Shown one piece after another: positions 1 to 7,717 of a stretch of 56,383 bases of DNA. The stretch is taken from the IMG/VR virus record IMGVR_UViG_3300021185_001079, positions 1-56,383 of that record. One strand, written 5' to 3'. The notes under the pieces are model-generated. The model searched no databases and had not been told where the DNA came from. It worked only from the letters and a program-made list of their open reading frames with translations. The stretch comes from a virus. The position numbers and the translations under genes were made by a program. How positions within the stretch are numbered: position 1 is the first letter of the stretch; the number at the start of each line of letters is the position of its first letter.

Positions 1-20
1 AATACTATTAGGAGAATAGA

Positions 21-623
21 ATGCCAGTAACAACATTACAAAACTTATCAGTACCTTTCGAGGGCGAGGCTAATTCATCACTGTTAATGCCTAAATTACA
101 GTATCGTTTTAGAGTAGCTTTTGATTTGTTTGGTGCTGATGTAGACAACAGTTTAAGAGTTTTACAAAGACAAGTTGTAGACGTAACCCGTCCTAACTTG
201 ACTTTTGATCAAATTACGCTTGAGGCGTATAACTCAAGAACTTACTTAGCAGGTAAGCATACGTGGGAGCCGATTACGCTAACACTACGTGAAGATGCAA
301 GTAACAACATTCAAAGAGCAGTGGGCAGCCAGTTGCAGAAACAGTTTGATTTCTTTGAACAAGCTAGTGCAACAGCAGCTAGTGATTATAAATTCCACAC
401 TAAGATTGAAATACTAGATGGCGGCAATGGTGATAAAGATCCAATTGTACTTGATAGATTTGAACTTAAAGGATGCTATATTGAATCAGCAAACTACAAC
501 ACTTTGTCATATGCAACAAGTGAAGCAGTTACAGTTAGTTTAAGTATTCGTTATGATAACGCAATACAAAAAGGTACTAATGCTGGAGCAATCACAGGTA
601 TTGGTCAAGAAACAGCTAGATAA
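21..623 (+). CDS. gp19: Tail tube protein (T4 gp19-like)
   Basis: This 200-aa protein looks like the T4 gp19 family, which stacks as hexameric rings to form the inner tube of the contractile tail. The length is close to the family's usual size. The start (FRVAFDLFGADVD) and the middle (LTFDQITLEAYNSRTY, then WEPITLTLRED) have the alternating beta pattern of tail-tube folds. The ATG at 21 follows a good ribosome site, AGGAGAAT. The first bases of the window (AATACTATT) could be the tail of a T4-type late promoter cut off by the window edge. The gene is followed by a hairpin terminator and a second tube-fold protein, which fits a tail module. Confidence 0.82.
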   Translation: MPVTTLQNLSVPFEGEANSSLLMPKLQYRFRVAFDLFGADVDNSLRVLQRQVVDVTRPNLTFDQITLEAYNSRTYLAGKHTWEPITLTLREDASNNIQRAVGSQLQKQFDFFEQASATAASDYKFHTKIEILDGGNGDKDPIVLDRFELKGCYIESANYNTLSYATSEAVTVSLSIRYDNAIQKGTNAGAITGIGQETAR

Positions 624-645
624 GTTGTATAAAAATAATTAATAA

Positions 646-675
646 AAACAGGGACTTTTTAGTTCCTGTTTTTTT
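646..675 (+). terminator. Rho-independent terminator after gp19
   Basis: An 11-bp stem (AAACAGGGACT pairing with AGTTCCTGTTT, one G-U pair) with a TTTT loop runs directly into a T tract. It lies between gp19 and the late promoter of the next gene. Confidence 0.85.
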
Positions 676-678
676 ATG

Positions 679-686
679 GATAAATA
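679..686 (+). promoter_or_regulatory. T4-type late promoter, leaderless geometry
   Basis: GATAAATA is followed by only four bases (CTAT) before the ATG at 691. T4 late transcripts start about 5-6 nt after the octamer, so the mRNA would begin at or next to the start codon. Confidence 0.65.
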
Positions 687-690
687 CTAT

Positions 691-1818
691 ATGACACAAC
701 AGTTCAATCCTGAGGATAATACTCATTTACGCGATGCACAACATGCAATGAATCTATACAGACAGTATGGATTTGCATTTGCGCCTAAAACAAAATTTTT
801 ATATCATGTTGTTTTCTCTTTGAAAAATGATATAGTTGAAAAAGCTGCACCTTATACTAAGCATTATTTAAAGCAACTTGGTGTACTAGCTAAGTCAGTT
901 GACTTGCCTCAATACAGAGCAAGTGTTGAAACAAGACAACAGTATAATAGAAAAAAGAATATTCAAACTAGATTATCATACGACGAATGTAGAATACAGT
1001 TACATGATGACAATAATCATGCAACGTCAACAATGTTAAAAGAATATTATAATTATTATTTTAGAGACGGACGTATTGATAGTAATCGCATTGAGACTAG
1101 AGACAAACATTCACAAACATTGCGTAATCGTTATGGATTAGACAATGGGCAATTTGATTCATTTTTTAGAAATATAAAAATTTATCAACTTACAAAGCAA
1201 ACATGGTTTTCGTATACACTAGTAAATCCTATGCTTACTAATTGGGGGCACGATTCTTTAGATTACTCTGATGGCTCGGGTATAATGTCAAACTCAATGT
1301 CAGTTGCATACGAAAGTGTAGTTTATAATAACGGTAACATTGACGATGAACCGTTAAACTTTACTGATGCTGAAACAGGTTACGATAATACACCTAGTCC
1401 GTTAGTCGGTGAGTATGACGGCGGATATACGCCTAAGATTATTGCTCAGCCAAAGTTTGCATCAACTACTACAGAATTTGTACAAAATCCTGTAACTAAC
1501 ATTCCGGCTACATCGATATTTGGAAATTTATTTAGAAATAATACAACAGTAACTACTACAAATGCGGTTGGACGTTACAGCACAACAACACCGTCATCGT
1601 TATTAACGCCTTCGGCAATCGGATCGGCGCTTAGTACTAATCCGTCAAAGGTTGCAACACTTGCAACATCGGCAGTGCTATTAGGACTAGTATCAGGCGA
1701 TTCGCCACAAGAAGCAATACGAGATACAGTAGTATCACTTGCAACTAGCGATCCGTCACAAACTTCAACAAATTTTAAATTAGCACAATTAGCAACAACT
1801 ATAATTACACGAGACTAA
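691..1818 (+). CDS. Tail-tube-fold baseplate protein (gp54/gp48-like)
   Basis: A 375-aa protein whose first 220 residues resemble phage tail-tube folds: a basic, aromatic start (FLYHVVFSLKN), a beta-rich middle (KNIQTRLSYDECRIQLHDD) and a segment with YTLVNPMLTNWGHDSLDY. The C-terminal 130 residues are Ser/Thr/Ala-rich and low in complexity. Next to gp19 the best guess is the baseplate protein that caps or starts the tube (T4 gp54, or the related gp48). I cannot separate these by eye. An upstream in-frame ATG at 676 exists, but it lies upstream of the late-promoter octamer, so 691 is preferred. Confidence 0.6.
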   Translation: MTQQFNPEDNTHLRDAQHAMNLYRQYGFAFAPKTKFLYHVVFSLKNDIVEKAAPYTKHYLKQLGVLAKSVDLPQYRASVETRQQYNRKKNIQTRLSYDECRIQLHDDNNHATSTMLKEYYNYYFRDGRIDSNRIETRDKHSQTLRNRYGLDNGQFDSFFRNIKIYQLTKQTWFSYTLVNPMLTNWGHDSLDYSDGSGIMSNSMSVAYESVVYNNGNIDDEPLNFTDAETGYDNTPSPLVGEYDGGYTPKIIAQPKFASTTTEFVQNPVTNIPATSIFGNLFRNNTTVTTTNAVGRYSTTTPSSLLTPSAIGSALSTNPSKVATLATSAVLLGLVSGDSPQEAIRDTVVSLATSDPSQTSTNFKLAQLATTIITRD

Positions 1819-1819
1819 T

Positions 1820-2269
1820 ATGACAGAAATTATTACACAACAACCTGACTTAGGGATAAATGCAAACGAATTTGATGCGTTAGTAGGATATTTTACAAAC
1901 AGAGGGTTTCAAGATATTCCTGCTAGAGATATAAGTGGACAATTTATTGAACAAGCGAAAATTGATAACGTTCCTGTATTTGTGCTTATTGATACATTAA
2001 AAAAATTAAATCCTATAGAATTGAATGATATTACAACACAGTTAATAAATTCAAAAAGAGGCAAATCGAGTACAATAGGGTTTAATATTAGACAGCCGGG
2101 TGATAACTTTGACATACGAAACATTGAAAGCTTTTATGCAACCAATGATGCGTTTGTTGAAATGACTGTATCCGTAGACACACCGGTTGTCCAGATTATT
2201 GAAGATTCTGGAGAAGATGATGTTACATACATGCGTCCAGGATATGTAAAACCAAAATATGTAAAATAG
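1820..2269 (+). CDS. Conserved virion-module protein of unknown function
   Basis: A 149-aa protein starting one base after the previous stop, so it is almost certainly co-translated with it. It is acidic, with a helical first half (NEFDALVGYFTNRGF, then VFVLIDTLKKLNPIELNDITTQLINSKRG) and a beta-like C-terminus ending in a basic tail. The layout recalls small structural proteins of marine T4-like phages. The position between a tube-fold protein and a tail protein suggests a baseplate or tail role, but I do not recognise a specific T4 gene. Confidence 0.6.
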   Translation: MTEIITQQPDLGINANEFDALVGYFTNRGFQDIPARDISGQFIEQAKIDNVPVFVLIDTLKKLNPIELNDITTQLINSKRGKSSTIGFNIRQPGDNFDIRNIESFYATNDAFVEMTVSVDTPVVQIIEDSGEDDVTYMRPGYVKPKYVK

Positions 2270-2281
2270 AGGGAATTTCAC

Positions 2282-4438
2282 ATGCCATTAATACTACGAC
2301 AAAATAAAGATGTGCCGTTAACACATTCAGAACTTGACGGCAACTTAGGATATTTAGAATCAAGAATAAACGATTTAGTTAGTGAAAATGCAAACTTTAC
2401 TTTATCGTGGACAGAGTTAACAAGTAAGCCCGTATTATTTAGTGGCGACTATAACGACTTAAATAACTTGCCAACATTATTTGATGGTGATTATAATAGT
2501 TTAACAAACCTACCTGGAGTGTTTGACGGCGATTATGATAATCTTACTAATAAACCGTTTTTACCTAGTAATCTTTCTGATTTATCTGATACAAATATTA
2601 CATCACCAAGTGTAGGACACGCTTTATTATGGAATGGAGCACAATGGTGGCCGCAGTCAGTATTTGACGGTGACTATACAAATTTAACAAATACTCCACT
2701 TATACCTAGCAATGTAGAAGATCTTGCAAATATTGCTCCTACAGTTCCAACTTCAGGACAAGTATTAAAATGGGATGGCAGTCAATGGGCACCTGCTGAC
2801 GATGCAATATCGTCAGCTTCTTTAGATGCAGATTTACTAAATGGACAAGCAGGATCATATTATTTAGATTGGACAAACATAACTAATCCACCTGCATTAT
2901 TCGATGGTGAATGGAATTCACTAACTGGCAAGCCAATTATTCCTGAAGTTCTTACACAACTATCAATATCAGACGGTTCTCCGAATCAAGTACTTTCAAC
3001 AGACGGATCAGGAAACTTTTCCTTTGTTGATCAACTAGATACAGGAATTGCATATACTGATTTAAGCGTCGGCGCAGATGATTTAGCAAACGGCCAAGGT
3101 GGAATTGATTACGATAGTTCTACAGGTACTTTTACATACACGCCGCCGGATCTTACAATATACAGTCAATTTAATGGTGATTATAATTCTCTTGCTAACA
3201 GGCCTGCAATCCCAACTAACATTGGTGACTTATCTGATGTAGATAATACTATCCCAGTAGTTGGATATGTTTTAAAATGGTCTGGTACTTCTTGGTCACC
3301 AGCGGCTGATGCAGGAGGTAGCGGTGGCGCTGCTGGTGCATTAAGTATAGCAGGCAATATTGGTATTGGCACAGTAGACATTGATACTCAAACGTTTACT
3401 GTAACAGGTACAGCTAATCAGATTGATACATTAGTTTCAGGACAAGAAGTAACCCTAAGTTTGTCTGATAGTTTAGTACTTGAAGGTTCGATAACTTCAG
3501 ACTTTATAGGGTCAGTATTTGCTGATGATTCAACATTACTTGTTGATGGCGTTAATGGCGCGATACCATGGAGCGTATTAGACGGTACACCAACTACATT
3601 AGCTGGTTACGGAATTACTGATGCCCCGGTTGTAACTGGTCATTCCAATCTTATTGCATGGGACTTATCGGATGCTGCAAATTCAAAAGTATTAGATGCA
3701 GGCACATCGATTGATACAGCATGGTATTACGGTGATGTAGTATCAGATCCTGCTAATCCTAATACAAGTGTAGTGTTAGACATTTCACAGGCTACATTTG
3801 CTGGTAACGTAATGGGCGAAGTACACGGTGATGTTAAACAGGCAGACGGTCTAACACTTATTCTTGACGTAGATGCTGGTGTAGGAACAGCAATGTATTA
3901 CGGTGATGTAACTGGTAATGTAACTGGTAATGTTACAGGTGATGTTACTGGTAGTATTGACGCTTCTGCTGTTGGTAAAACAATTATGGGGGACTTAGAC
4001 GGTAGTGTGCGTACAAGAGATGGCGGCACAGTTATACTTGATGTTGACACCGAGGTATTAAATGCAGAAGTCTCTGGTAATGTTACAGGTAATGTTACAG
4101 GTAATTTAGTTGGTAAAGTTATACATAAATTTACTATCGGAGCAAATGGTACTACTGATTATACATTTAGTGATGCCGATAATCATTGGTTTCCAACTAC
4201 TGAAAATGATCCTGAAATATTTTTGCGTCGAGGCGAAACTTATGAGTTTAATAATACTTCCGGCGCACACCCATTTGAAATTAGAGTATCAAATGGCGGC
4301 GCTGCTTATAGTACCGGTGTTACAAATAATGGTACTATTGGTGTAGTTATATTCAAAGTACCAATGAGTGCGCCGTCAACATTATACTATCAATGCACTG
4401 TACACTCTGGAATGGGCAACACTATTAACATTGTTTAA
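2282..4438 (+). CDS. Repeat-containing tail fibre or tip protein with cupredoxin-like C-terminus
   Basis: A 718-aa protein built from repeats. The motif F(D/S/N)GDYxxLxNxP occurs about six times in residues 55-310, the later part holds repeats of the type NVTGNVTGDVTG, and an AGYGITDAP segment of the kind common in phage fibres lies in between. The last 90 residues look like a small cupredoxin beta-sandwich. His663, Cys705, His708 and Met711 match in kind and order the type-1 copper ligands of plastocyanin-like proteins. The role inferred is a receptor-facing or structural tail protein with a possible metal-binding tip. Ribosome site AGAGGGAA precedes the ATG. Whether copper is bound cannot be told from sequence. 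Confidence 0.72.
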   Translation: MPLILRQNKDVPLTHSELDGNLGYLESRINDLVSENANFTLSWTELTSKPVLFSGDYNDLNNLPTLFDGDYNSLTNLPGVFDGDYDNLTNKPFLPSNLSDLSDTNITSPSVGHALLWNGAQWWPQSVFDGDYTNLTNTPLIPSNVEDLANIAPTVPTSGQVLKWDGSQWAPADDAISSASLDADLLNGQAGSYYLDWTNITNPPALFDGEWNSLTGKPIIPEVLTQLSISDGSPNQVLSTDGSGNFSFVDQLDTGIAYTDLSVGADDLANGQGGIDYDSSTGTFTYTPPDLTIYSQFNGDYNSLANRPAIPTNIGDLSDVDNTIPVVGYVLKWSGTSWSPAADAGGSGGAAGALSIAGNIGIGTVDIDTQTFTVTGTANQIDTLVSGQEVTLSLSDSLVLEGSITSDFIGSVFADDSTLLVDGVNGAIPWSVLDGTPTTLAGYGITDAPVVTGHSNLIAWDLSDAANSKVLDAGTSIDTAWYYGDVVSDPANPNTSVVLDISQATFAGNVMGEVHGDVKQADGLTLILDVDAGVGTAMYYGDVTGNVTGNVTGDVTGSIDASAVGKTIMGDLDGSVRTRDGGTVILDVDTEVLNAEVSGNVTGNVTGNLVGKVIHKFTIGANGTTDYTFSDADNHWFPTTENDPEIFLRRGETYEFNNTSGAHPFEIRVSNGGAAYSTGVTNNGTIGVVIFKVPMSAPSTLYYQCTVHSGMGNTINIV

Positions 4439-4446
4439 GGAAATCT

Positions 4447-4884
4447 ATGGCAAGGTACGCACAAGGTAAGTTTCATATGAAAAACCCTGATAAGTATATG
4501 GGCAATACCTCGCCGACGTATCGCAGTGGCTGGGAATATCATTTTATGAAGTTTTGTGATGACCATCCTAATGTACAAAAATGGGTAAGTGAAGGTATTC
4601 GTATACCTTATAGAAATCCTCTAAGCGGTAAACAAACAATTTATGTTCCTGACTTCTTTATTAGTTATATGGATGTAAAGGGTGCCACACACAACGAACT
4701 TATCGAAGTAAAGCCTAGTAACCAAGCACTAAAAGAAAAAGTTGGCAAATCAAAATACAATCAAGCACACTATGTTATTAATCAAGCCAAGTGGGGCGCA
4801 GCAAGAGCATGGTGTAAACAGAAAGGTGTGATCTTTCGTATTGTAACTGAGCAAGACATTTTTCATACCGGCCGTAGAAGATAG
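4447..4884 (+). CDS. gp4: Head completion protein, nuclease fold (T4 gp4/gp50)
   Basis: A 145-aa protein matching the T4 gp4 (50/65) family, which finishes filled heads before tails join. The family signatures are in order: TYRSGWEYHFMKF near residue 24, IPYRNPLSGK near 53, VPDFFISY near 67, LIEVKPSNQ near 85 and AARAWCKQKGVIFRIVTE near 118. PDF and EVK form the acidic core of a PD-(D/E)xK-type nuclease fold. It lies eight bases after the tail protein and directly before the small terminase. Confidence 0.85.
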   Translation: MARYAQGKFHMKNPDKYMGNTSPTYRSGWEYHFMKFCDDHPNVQKWVSEGIRIPYRNPLSGKQTIYVPDFFISYMDVKGATHNELIEVKPSNQALKEKVGKSKYNQAHYVINQAKWGAARAWCKQKGVIFRIVTEQDIFHTGRRR

Positions 4885-4885
4885 C

Positions 4886-4893
4886 GATAAATA
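4886..4893 (+). promoter_or_regulatory. T4-type late promoter before gp16
   Basis: GATAAATA followed by CTACTAT lies just after the gp4 stop. The ATG at 4916 is 22 nt downstream, with AGGTAAG as ribosome site, so this is a normal leader. Confidence 0.65.
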
Positions 4894-4915
4894 CTACTAT
4901 AACTAGGTAAGCATT

Positions 4916-5422
4916 ATGACAAAGAAATTAGAAGACCTTTTAAATCTTCCCGACTCTAAAGAAATGATCGAAGAAGCTGAAAAGCAAGATAAAAAAGAAC
5001 AAAAGAAAGAAATCAAATCTCAGGAAAAAACATTCCGTGAAATAGAAGAATTTGATAAAATTAGTTCAGCTCTACCTGCTGTAAAAGGCTTAGGAGAAAT
5101 GGCTGATAGAGAGCTCAATGAAGTTGCTGATAAAGCAATGTCTGCATATGACGATCTAATGGACTTAGGTATGAATGTCGAAAGTCGTTATAGCGGTCGT
5201 GTGTTTGAAGTAGCTGGAAACATGCTCAGAACAAACTTAGATGCTAAGGTTGCAAAATTAGACAAAAAATTAAAAATGGTCGAATTACAACTTAAAAAAG
5301 AAAAAATGGATAAAGATGGCAGTCAGCGCAGTGACGGAGATATTGTTAGCGGAGAAGGCTACGTTGTTACTGATCGCAATAGCTTATTACAGAAGCTTAA
5401 AGGCATAGATAATGATAAATAA
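4916..5422 (+). CDS. gp16: Small terminase subunit (T4 gp16-like)
   Basis: A 168-aa, charged, mostly helical protein with the features of T4 gp16, the DNA-recognition part of the packaging motor. The N-terminus is a Lys/Glu-rich coiled coil, the middle has an acidic helix (MSAYDDLMDLGMNVESRY), and the C-terminal half has the family pattern VAGNMLRTNLDAKVAKLDKK followed by a second coiled coil. The size fits the family. The large subunit gp17 lies about 2.3 kb downstream, separated by two structural-type genes and a metabolic gene. Confidence 0.75.
   Translation: MTKKLEDLLNLPDSKEMIEEAEKQDKKEQKKEIKSQEKTFREIEEFDKISSALPAVKGLGEMADRELNEVADKAMSAYDDLMDLGMNVESRYSGRVFEVAGNMLRTNLDAKVAKLDKKLKMVELQLKKEKMDKDGSQRSDGDIVSGEGYVVTDRNSLLQKLKGIDNDK
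5414..5421 (+). promoter_or_regulatory. T4-type late promoter before the 185-aa protein
   Basis: GATAAATA overlaps the last codons of gp16. The ATG at 5439 lies 17 nt after it and has TAAGGAA as ribosome site. Confidence 0.55.
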
Positions 5423-5438
5423 TGTATAAGGAATTACG

Positions 5439-5996
5439 ATGAGATCATTTTCAGAAATATTAAACGAGTCTAAAAAAACATACGAATTTAAAATCGGTAT
5501 TGCAGGTACACTACCTGAAGGATGTGCTGATAGTTTAGAATCATGTTTAAAGAAATATAATTTAACTAGCATATCAAAAGGTAAAGCAACACCTATACAA
5601 GAACGCCCGTTAGATTTCCCGCAACTAAGAAATATGGAAGTTACATATTATGATATTGAAGTTGGATACCCGACAACTACACAAGTATTGCAAAGCTATG
5701 TAGGAAACTGTTGTGGTATACATGAAAGTCATGTGATAGTACGTGGAGCAGATGACCCAAGAATTGAAGAGCAAGAAGCAAAAAACGATGGTCCGTATGA
5801 GACTATCTTAACTAAAGAAGAATTAGGCGGCGAGTCTGGACAGGATGCAGTAGCAGGTAATAGAGTAATGGAGTTACTTAAAGAACTAGAAACTGCACGT
5901 AAGGAACGCGATCATGATCCAATGGAGGCTGCACCAGCAGGTGAGTCTAGCGATATTGATACTTCTGAAAATTCCAAAGCAGTTGTAGGAGGCTGA
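5439..5996 (+). CDS. Conserved protein of unknown function in the packaging/head module
   Basis: A 185-aa protein starting MRSFSEIL. The first 110 residues form a compact alpha/beta domain with several cysteines (ADSLESCLKKY, then VGNCCGIHESHVIV). The last 70 residues are an acidic, low-complexity tail. It starts 16 bases after gp16 and ends four bases before the next gene, so the two are probably co-expressed late. A head-assembly or internal head role is an inference from position only. Confidence 0.6.
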   Translation: MRSFSEILNESKKTYEFKIGIAGTLPEGCADSLESCLKKYNLTSISKGKATPIQERPLDFPQLRNMEVTYYDIEVGYPTTTQVLQSYVGNCCGIHESHVIVRGADDPRIEEQEAKNDGPYETILTKEELGGESGQDAVAGNRVMELLKELETARKERDHDPMEAAPAGESSDIDTSENSKAVVGG

Positions 5997-6000
5997 TAAC

Positions 6001-6945
6001 ATGAGTATGAAAAAATTAATCGAATCAATGGATAACATTGAAGAGTGTGGCATGAACGCTAGTGCTGATCCAGCAATGGCACCGCAGCCAGCAGACGAAG
6101 GTATGCCGGTCAGTATGAACATTAGCCTTAATGCAAGTGGCGAAAAGAATGTACAAGACTTAATTAAAATGATGAAGAACGCAGGTCTTCAAGATGCAGA
6201 ACCAGTAACACCAGCTATGATGCCAATGCGTCAAGATATGGAAAGACTAAATGCTATCGTAAGTGATCCAGAGGATCAACCAGACATGGAACCGTCAGTA
6301 GGCCAAGAAGAGATGGTTAATGCTGGATACGATAATGCTCCGGACCCAGAGTATAGCGATCATCAAATGATGACTAAAGACTTATCAGGTGGATTAAACA
6401 GAGAAAAAGGTTCACACAAGCCAGTAGCTGGCGGCGACAATCCGATGCAAGAAAGCGGCCAACAAGAAGGTGATTATTATGATGATGATCTTCAAGGCAC
6501 AGTTAATTGGGTATACGACGAAGATGGTGAGTTCCGTGCTACTTTTTCAAAAAGTGGTGATGTAGATACTGAGTTTGGCCCACAAGCACGTGACGAAGAG
6601 TACGAACTTGATGGCGAAGATCTTGAACGTGCTAAAGATAGAGTAGACCAAGATATGCAAGATGCTGAAGATGATCGCGGCGATGCAATGATGCATGCCA
6701 GACAAGACGATATGATGGACGATGACGAAACTACTTATGCTATTAAAGGTAAAAGTCCAGAAGCACAAGGCGAACTTGCTCGTAAAGCAACCGCAATGGA
6801 AAATAGTATCAAATCAAAACTATTTGCAGCACTAAGCGAAAAGAAAAAGCAACCAGATCTAAATCACGACGGCAAGAATGACTTCAAAGATGTTCAGATT
6901 GCACGTAAGAACGCAGCAGCAAAAGCAGCAGCTAAAAAGAAATAA
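6001..6945 (+). CDS. Acidic structural-type protein with C-terminal EF-hand-like loop
   Basis: A 314-aa, very acidic, Met- and Gln-rich protein with long disordered stretches. Near the C-terminus is a DxNxDGxxDFxD loop (PDLNHDGKNDFKDVQIA), which matches the calcium loop of EF-hand and dockerin motifs, followed by an Ala/Lys tail (KNAAAKAAAKKK). Acidic proteins with a basic tail in this position are usual for head or internal proteins of marine T4-like phages. The function is not known. It is the last gene before a terminator. Confidence 0.6.
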   Translation: MSMKKLIESMDNIEECGMNASADPAMAPQPADEGMPVSMNISLNASGEKNVQDLIKMMKNAGLQDAEPVTPAMMPMRQDMERLNAIVSDPEDQPDMEPSVGQEEMVNAGYDNAPDPEYSDHQMMTKDLSGGLNREKGSHKPVAGGDNPMQESGQQEGDYYDDDLQGTVNWVYDEDGEFRATFSKSGDVDTEFGPQARDEEYELDGEDLERAKDRVDQDMQDAEDDRGDAMMHARQDDMMDDDETTYAIKGKSPEAQGELARKATAMENSIKSKLFAALSEKKKQPDLNHDGKNDFKDVQIARKNAAAKAAAKKK

Positions 6946-6974
6946 GAACGTTCTACCGACAGAGCGAACGGCCC

Positions 6975-7002
6975 AAATAGCACCTTAGGGTGCTATTTTT
7001 TT
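6975..7002 (+). terminator. Rho-independent terminator
   Basis: A 10-bp perfect stem (AAATAGCACC pairing with GGTGCTATTT) with a short loop is followed by a T tract. It ends the packaging/head operon that starts upstream of gp16. Confidence 0.9.
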
Positions 7003-7003
7003 G

Positions 7004-7011
7004 GTTAAATA
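7004..7011 (+). promoter_or_regulatory. Late-type promoter of the MTHFR-like gene, leaderless geometry
   Basis: GTTAAATA is followed by TAAT and then the ATG at 7016, the same four-base gap as at 679, 9293 and 36496. It gives the metabolic gene its own late promoter directly behind a terminator. Confidence 0.55.
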
Positions 7012-7015
7012 TAAT

Positions 7016-7717
7016 ATGAACATTAGTATAGAGAAAACACCTAAGCAAGTTTTATCTCACTATGCAGTTGATACCGCAAGTGCAGTTAGCATAACACATT
7101 TGCCAGGTACACACTTATCAAAAGTAAAAGACGCTGCTATTGAACTAAATGAAATTGCAGGTAGTGCAAAAGCTGTAATGCATATAGGTGCTAGAAATAT
7201 TCAGACTGAATCTGAATTACATGAAACGTGTATTGCTGCAAAGAAAGCCGGCATTGATAAAATATTGTGTATAGGCGGCAGTACATATGAAGGTAAAGTA
7301 TACCAAACTGTATTTGACTTATACGATCAATTAGCACCGTACGGATTTGAATTATCCTGTGGTGTATATCCTCAATCAGAAAGTTTTAACAATGTAGAGT
7401 GGGTACGCTACAATAAGTTCAGAGGTGGCGGCATATCGCAGTTGTGCTTTAACCCTAAGATACTAAACAATTGGATTAAGAAAACCAAGATAGGTGTGCC
7501 TAGTAATTGTAGTCTAAAAGGCTTATATAAATATATTAGACTATGTGGGTTGACCGATAGTTTAGCACATGCACTAGGTAATCTAAAAGGTATGCGGTAT
7601 GTAACTACTGACGGATTTAACACAGTTAAGTTTGTAAACGATCTTAATGGACAAGATATTCATGTCTACAATTTTGGAAAACTAGACCAAACATTAATGC
7701 AGTTGGAGTTTAAATGA
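7016..7717 (+). CDS. Methylenetetrahydrofolate reductase-like protein (auxiliary metabolic gene)
   Basis: A 233-aa protein that fits the TIM-barrel of MetF/MTHFR, the flavoenzyme reducing 5,10-methylene-THF to 5-methyl-THF for methionine synthesis. Recognisable parts in order are HIGARNIQTESELHETC (the LTC segment of MetF), AGIDKILCIGG (family GIRHIVALRGD), GVYPQSES (family AYPE), a strand with SQLCFNPKILNNWI (family ITQFFFD) and a C-terminal DIHVYNFGK (family FHFYTLN). It is shorter than bacterial MetF (about 296 aa), so cofactor contacts may be reduced. A TTG start at 7001 is in frame but overlaps the terminator and promoter. It overlaps gp17 by 4 bp. Confidence 0.7.
   Translation: MNISIEKTPKQVLSHYAVDTASAVSITHLPGTHLSKVKDAAIELNEIAGSAKAVMHIGARNIQTESELHETCIAAKKAGIDKILCIGGSTYEGKVYQTVFDLYDQLAPYGFELSCGVYPQSESFNNVEWVRYNKFRGGGISQLCFNPKILNNWIKKTKIGVPSNCSLKGLYKYIRLCGLTDSLAHALGNLKGMRYVTTDGFNTVKFVNDLNGQDIHVYNFGKLDQTLMQLEFK

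Noticed and set aside
676-690. Upstream ATG at 676 as start of the gp54-like gene
   Set aside because: It lies between the terminator T tract and the late promoter octamer, so it would not be in the transcript from that promoter.
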